Made by a program: the position numbers and the translations under genes. 35,710 bases of DNA from NCBI GenBank assembly GCA_017635465.1, contig JAGBLL010000114.1, positions 1 through 35,710 on the forward strand, written 5' to 3'. Under the pieces are notes generated by a model that saw only the letters and a list, made by a program, of their open reading frames with translations, ran no database searches and had not been told where the DNA came from. This stretch comes from Bacilli bacterium (GTDB lineage: Bacteria > Bacillota_I > Bacilli_A > RFN20 > CAG-826). Below, one piece after another: positions 32,527 through 35,710 of this stretch. Position 1 is the first letter of the stretch. Every line of letters begins with the position of its first letter.

Positions 32527-33093
32527 TTAGGCGTCGCCTTTGACGCCCTCTTTAGTTTCTTTTTCTTCTTTTTTGTTTTTGCTCACTGAGACTCTTGCTG
32601 GTCTAATGAGACGTCCATGTAATTCGTAGCCTTTCGCGTACACTTTTGTAACGAGGTTTTCTTCCCCTTCTTGCTCAGTGACGTCAACGGCATCCATGTT
32701 CTTATCTGAGAATTTATCTCCCACTTTTGGAGCGATTTCTTTAACGCCTTCATTTTCTAAGGCGGTTACCATGTTACGGTAGATGAATTGGAAGCCCACT
32801 AAGTAGTTTTTAACTTCTTCACTTGGTGGTTCGTTTTCAAGAACGACATGGAAGCTATCTAATACTGGAAGCAATTCTTCGATAAAGCCCATTGCGCGAT
32901 ATTTTCTAATATCGGATTGTTCTTTTTCTAAGTTATTGCGAAGATTCTTTGTATCAGCGTAAGCTCTGTAGTATTCATTTTTCCAATGTTCCACATCGGC
33001 TTTAGCCTTTTCGAGTTGTTCTTCTAACTCCTGGATTTTTTTCTTATCTTTATTTTTTTCTTCTTTTATTTGCTCTTTATTTTCTTTAGGCAT
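32527..33093 (-). CDS. grpE: Nucleotide exchange factor GrpE
   Basis: GrpE releases ADP from DnaK. A long N-terminal coiled coil rich in Lys and Glu (about 1-60; KIQELEEQLEKAKADVEHWK) is followed by YYRAYADTKNLRNNLEKEQ and the C-terminal beta domain with VYAKGYELHGRLIRPARVSV, the family signature. The ATG at 33093 is chosen; AAAGGAGG ends eight bases upstream and itself encodes the end of HrcA. A GTG directly before the ATG is also possible. It overlaps hrcA by eight bases. Confidence 0.95.
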   Translation of the reverse strand: MPKENKEQIKEEKNKDKKKIQELEEQLEKAKADVEHWKNEYYRAYADTKNLRNNLEKEQSDIRKYRAMGFIEELLPVLDSFHVVLENEPPSEEVKNYLVGFQFIYRNMVTALENEGVKEIAPKVGDKFSDKNMDAVDVTEQEGEENLVTKVYAKGYELHGRLIRPARVSVSKNKKEEKETKEGVKGDA

Positions 33094-34129
33094 CACCTTT
33101 ACCTCCTTTGTTGTTTAATCCTTTGAAGTAATCGGTTAATGTTTCAGCGATGTATTCCAAAGCGGATAATGCTTGGTCATAATCGATTCTTGTTGGTCCT
33201 AATAATGTAATCGCACGATTACCTTCTTCGCCTAAGTCAATTTTCGCGGTCACCATTGAGACATCAGGATTACCTTCGATATCACCGATACGAATGATGC
33301 GGTCTTCGTCATCATTTTTAATCTCTTCTTTGACTTCTTTAAGAAGTTGTTGATCGTTTAATAACTTAAACACTTTTTCTAATTTTTCTGTGTCGTTACG
33401 ATATTCTTCTCTAGAGAATAATTCGTCTCTACCATAGAGGGATAAACGGTCACTAGCGAATCTCATGAATGTTTCAAGCAAAGCTTGGTAAACTAGGTCA
33501 TGACCAACGATGTAGTCATTTAATACTGGTTTAAGGGCTTCTGTTTTTTCCACGAGTTCGACGATTGGTGTGCCTTTTAATCTATCGTTTAGTAAGGAAA
33601 CACAGTTAACGATTTCGCTCGCTTTTAAATTCTCAGGAACAATGAAGGTTTTGTTTTCGACATAGCCTTTATCGGTCACGAAGATGGCGGTAATTGTGTT
33701 ATCAGATATTTGCACCATTTGGATAGACGCTAATTTTTCTTTATTTTCATCTGGACCCATGACCACGGTGACGAGGTTTGTCATATGAGATAAAATCTCA
33801 CAGCTTTCTTTAATCACAGCGTCGATGGATTTAACTTTTTGGTCAAGAACAGTTTGAATGCTGTTTTTGAGTTGTTCGTTAACGGCACCATCTCTAAGCT
33901 TTTCGCAGTAATAACGATATCCTTGAGCGGAAGGAACTCGACCACTGCTACTATGTGTCTTTTCAATAAGTCCCATTTTTTCTAATGCGAACATTTCGTT
34001 TCTAATTGTCGCAGAGGAATATGGAAGTTTATATTCTTCGATGAGGGTATGAGAGCCAACTGGTTGTGCGTTCTTAATAAAGTATTCAACGATGTATTTT
34101 AAGATCGTATCACTACGGTTAAGCGCCAT
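33086..34129 (-). CDS. hrcA: Heat-inducible transcription repressor HrcA
   Basis: HrcA represses the heat-shock operon by binding CIRCE. The N-terminal winged helix has ILKYIVEYFIKNAQPVGSHT and LPYSSATIRNEMFALEKMGL, followed by IEKTHSSSGRVPSAQGYRYY, the family signature. The C-terminal part is a GAF-like dimerisation domain. The 347-residue length is usual. CIRCE elements lie directly upstream, so the operon is autoregulated. AGGAGG lies just before the ATG. Confidence 0.97.
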   Translation of the reverse strand: MALNRSDTILKYIVEYFIKNAQPVGSHTLIEEYKLPYSSATIRNEMFALEKMGLIEKTHSSSGRVPSAQGYRYYCEKLRDGAVNEQLKNSIQTVLDQKVKSIDAVIKESCEILSHMTNLVTVVMGPDENKEKLASIQMVQISDNTITAIFVTDKGYVENKTFIVPENLKASEIVNCVSLLNDRLKGTPIVELVEKTEALKPVLNDYIVGHDLVYQALLETFMRFASDRLSLYGRDELFSREEYRNDTEKLEKVFKLLNDQQLLKEVKEEIKNDDEDRIIRIGDIEGNPDVSMVTAKIDLGEEGNRAITLLGPTRIDYDQALSALEYIAETLTDYFKGLNNKGGKGDA

Positions 34130-34145
34130 GGTTTTCTCCTCCTTT

Positions 34146-34172
34146 TTAGCACTCTATCTCTTTTTGTGCTAA
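34146..34172. promoter_or_regulatory. CIRCE element 1 (HrcA operator)
   Basis: TTAGCACTC (34146-34154), nine bases, then TTGTGCTAA (34164-34172). Against the consensus TTAGCACTC-N9-GAGTGCTAA the left arm is perfect and the right arm has two mismatches. It lies in the leader between the -10 box and the hrcA ribosome binding site. Confidence 0.9.
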
Positions 34173-34176
34173 CTAC

Positions 34177-34204
34177 ATTTTAACGAAAATATTAGCACTG
34201 TCAA
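34177..34204 (-). promoter_or_regulatory. Promoter of hrcA-grpE-dnaK-dnaJ
   Basis: On -, a consensus TTGACA (34199-34204) and TAAAAT (34177-34182) are 16 bases apart. CIRCE element 1 lies downstream of the -10 and a CIRCE-like element overlaps the -35. Confidence 0.85.
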
Positions 34205-34218
34205 GCGTTATCTGCTAA
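34192..34218. promoter_or_regulatory. CIRCE-like element 2, overlapping the -35 box
   Basis: TTAGCACTG (34192-34200), a nine-base spacer and ATCTGCTAA (34210-34218): the arms match the CIRCE consensus at 8 of 9 and 6 of 9 positions with the exact N9 spacing. It may be a weak second HrcA site. Confidence 0.5.
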
Positions 34219-34250
34219 AAATTAATATTTATTTATAATAAGGATATATA

Positions 34251-34272
34251 GAAAACAACCGTTAATCGGCTG
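34251..34272 (-). terminator. Terminator of the two-gene membrane-protein unit
   Basis: On -, CAGCCG (34267-34272) pairs with CGGTTG (34256-34261, one G-U pair) around ATTAA, and TTTTC follows. It lies 24 bases after the stop of the preceding gene. Confidence 0.7.
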
Positions 34273-34296
34273 TAGATGCTTGCTTTGATAGTAAAA

Positions 34297-34788
34297 TTAG
34301 CGCAAAACTTTATCTAATCTTTCCATTAAAGTTTGGCGGTTTTCGCAATATCCAAGCGAGAGTTTTTTATTTTTTCCATTTGGCAAACGATATGTTAATT
34401 TCAATATAAAGTCTGAAGAAAAATTATCTTTCACAGCGATAAAATCCTTATCTTTAATAATTACTTCTTTTCCTCTAATTGTGTAGGCAATGAAATTGCG
34501 TGTTTCATAATCAAAGATAAGGCATTCATTATGGTTTTTGGAATTAATTCCAACTTGAATAAATTTACATATGAGCACAATAACTAAAAATAATTCAATT
34601 GGAGCGAAAAACAGGAGTACCCATAATTTGGAATTGATGGCAATAATAGTGTTTAATGGACTGCCAATTAATAAAGTGGAAAACAAAATAATATAAAAAG
34701 TTAGAATTCCTCGCGGATCACCGCGATAAGCCACAACAAAGCGCTCGTTGCTTTCACTATTTCCGTTTAAGTTTTCCTCAGAGTCCAT
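34297..34788 (-). CDS. Membrane protein of unknown function, two helices
   Basis: A 163-residue protein. After a hydrophilic Asn/Ser/Glu-rich N-terminus two membrane helices follow at about 28-50 and 55-77, then a soluble domain of alternating short beta-strand-like segments (ECLIFDYETRNFIAYTIRGK, FILKLTYRLPNGKN), which resembles a PH-like barrel in layout only. No family was recognised. It starts three bases after the upstream gene and its ribosome binding site (CAGGT) lies in that gene's end, so the two are co-transcribed. It is followed by a terminator. Confidence 0.65.
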   Translation of the reverse strand: MDSEENLNGNSESNERFVVAYRGDPRGILTFYIILFSTLLIGSPLNTIIAINSKLWVLLFFAPIELFLVIVLICKFIQVGINSKNHNECLIFDYETRNFIAYTIRGKEVIIKDKDFIAVKDNFSSDFILKLTYRLPNGKNKKLSLGYCENRQTLMERLDKVLR

Positions 34789-34791
34789 TGA

Positions 34792-35577
34792 TTATTTTAC
34801 CTGTTGCATTCTCATTTTTCTTCTTTTTCTTCTTAATCTAGCAGGAATGAAAATTGCTAAGAAAACGGTTAAAGGAACAACTATAAAGAAGACTATGAGA
34901 AAAATACCTAAAAATATGTTTAAGGTTTCATCAACTGATCGGTTTGGCGTGCTTTTAATAACAGCAATATTTCCGAGAGTTAACTTTGTTAAATCGAGTT
35001 TCTCTTTAGTGCTAAAAGTGAAAGCACTGCTCTCGTTGATTTTTACATAATAAGTTGAACTCTCATACGTTAATTGTGCAACTACACCATAACGATAATT
35101 GCTAACGCGCTCACCCTGTAAATATATATCAATTGTATAAGAAAAATAGTCAACACCACTGCTTGAAAAAGTAATGCTTTTGCTGCCATTAACTTGTAAC
35201 TTATCATCTATATCATTATAACCATATGTTTTAGAACGGACCTTTTCTGGCTTATCAAGTAAGTAGTCTTCTTTGAATGCCACCTCTTGATGCGTATTTG
35301 GTCCAAGAAGAGCGTTATCAAAAAGATAAAAGTAATCATCTAACTGAACGTTATTAGAAGAATCGTCAGCACTAAAATAGACATAACTAATGAAACCATC
35401 GCCCTTATTGAACAAGTCGAAATAATAGTAAGCGTAATCTCCAATTACTTCTTCTCTTAGGTATGTTGTTTCACTGTCTTTATATAATCGCTCATGAACA
35501 ACTTTTAAAGCAGAAGTTCCCATGATAAAAGGAGTGGTTGCTAAAAGAATAAGACTTTTCTTAAAAATGGTTTTCAT
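34792..35577 (-). CDS. Exported membrane-anchored protein of unknown function
   Basis: A 261-residue protein. The N-terminus MKTIFKKSLILLATTPFIMG is a signal peptide. A Tyr- and Ser-rich extracellular domain (about 25-215) follows, with strand-like segments such as DYAYYYFDLFNKGDGFISYV and YFSYTIDIYLQGERVSNYRY. A strong membrane helix (about 219-245, with FLIVFFIVVPLTVFLAIF) and a basic cytoplasmic tail (RLRRKRRKMRMQ) end it. The ATG at 35577 is chosen over a TTG 15 bases upstream because the signal peptide begins there. No family was recognised; the layout suggests a surface sensor or adhesin-like anchor. The gene has no ribosome binding site and sits seven bases after a -10 box. Confidence 0.65.
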   Translation of the reverse strand: MKTIFKKSLILLATTPFIMGTSALKVVHERLYKDSETTYLREEVIGDYAYYYFDLFNKGDGFISYVYFSADDSSNNVQLDDYFYLFDNALLGPNTHQEVAFKEDYLLDKPEKVRSKTYGYNDIDDKLQVNGSKSITFSSSGVDYFSYTIDIYLQGERVSNYRYGVVAQLTYESSTYYVKINESSAFTFSTKEKLDLTKLTLGNIAVIKSTPNRSVDETLNIFLGIFLIVFFIVVPLTVFLAIFIPARLRRKRRKMRMQQVK

Positions 35578-35584
35578 ACCTACA

Positions 35585-35613
35585 ATTATCAAGTATTTTT
35601 TTCTTAAAGTCCA
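35585..35613 (-). promoter_or_regulatory. Promoter of the exported-protein gene, likely leaderless
   Basis: On -, TGGACT (35608-35613) and GATAAT (35585-35590) are 17 bases apart. The -10 box ends seven bases before the ATG and no ribosome binding site lies between. The sequence GTAGGTATG at the start is the same as at dinB. Bases 35614-35710 hold nothing else that can be supported. Confidence 0.5.
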
Positions 35614-35710
35614 CGACGAAAAAAACTGTATCTTAGATAAAGTTTTAAAATATTCACTGATTTAAGCACTAATCAGAGATAGATTGACTATAGTTTTGCC
35701 CAGTTTTTAA

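Noticed and set aside
35657-35676. CTGATT/AATCAG hairpin near the right edge
   Set aside because: The stem is six bases with a long loop and no clear U-tract, and the gene it might serve lies outside the window.
1-35710. Mycoplasma-type code with TGA as Trp
   Set aside because: dinB and xerD end in TGA, and Trp residues are encoded by TGG.

Overview
The window is compact, A+T-rich chromosomal DNA from a low-GC bacterium of the Bacillota/Mycoplasmatota (Mollicutes-like) group. Genes are close-packed and often overlap, ribosome binding sites are of the AGGAGG type, and nearly every gene is a conserved housekeeping gene. TGA is used as a stop (the dinB and xerD genes end in TGA) and Trp is TGG, so the code is the standard bacterial one and not the Mycoplasma/Spiroplasma code. 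A fused NadD-YqeK protein, an isoprenoid MEP-pathway gene (ispG), HrcA/CIRCE heat-shock control and a parE-parC pair divergent from plsY fit an Acholeplasma/RF39/Erysipelotrichia-like organism. The exact lineage is inference.

Layout. From 1 to 5.7 kb genes run on +: the end of nusB with xseA-xseB, then dinB-xerD-deoB, then a lone PemK/MazF-like gene behind a structured leader. From 6.05 kb almost everything runs on -: nadD/yqeK-yhbY-yqeH-yqeG (ribosome assembly and NAD), parE-parC, yneF-efp, a metallo-hydrolase, rpmG, nfo-ppiB, dnaG-rpoD-trmK-nif3, glyS, a C39-peptidase membrane protein with ybeY-cdd-era-recO, the hrcA-grpE-dnaK-dnaJ operon, and two unknown membrane or exported proteins. Only plsY and ispG run on + in that part. 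No tRNA, rRNA, CRISPR array or insertion sequence was seen.

The point where the two gene orientations meet (5781-5996) is bounded by two facing terminators and holds a strong candidate dif site (5812-5839), the XerC/XerD chromosome-dimer resolution site. xerD lies 2 kb away. The window therefore probably spans the replication terminus, with + genes on the left arm and - genes on the right arm both read with the replication fork. Clustered DnaA-box-like 9-mers and a 29-codon reading frame sit in the same gap.

Other points that stand out: a C39 peptidase fused to a six-helix ABC-exporter membrane domain that ends exactly where the ATPase should begin; an EF-P whose tip-lysine position is Met; a ParC with Ile at the classic quinolone-resistance serine and a clamp-binding-like C-terminus; four genes whose -10 box lies 6-8 bases before ATG with no ribosome binding site (leaderless transcripts); a lipoprotein gene broken by one stop codon; and mutually exclusive hairpins that hide the ribosome binding site of the PemK-like gene.
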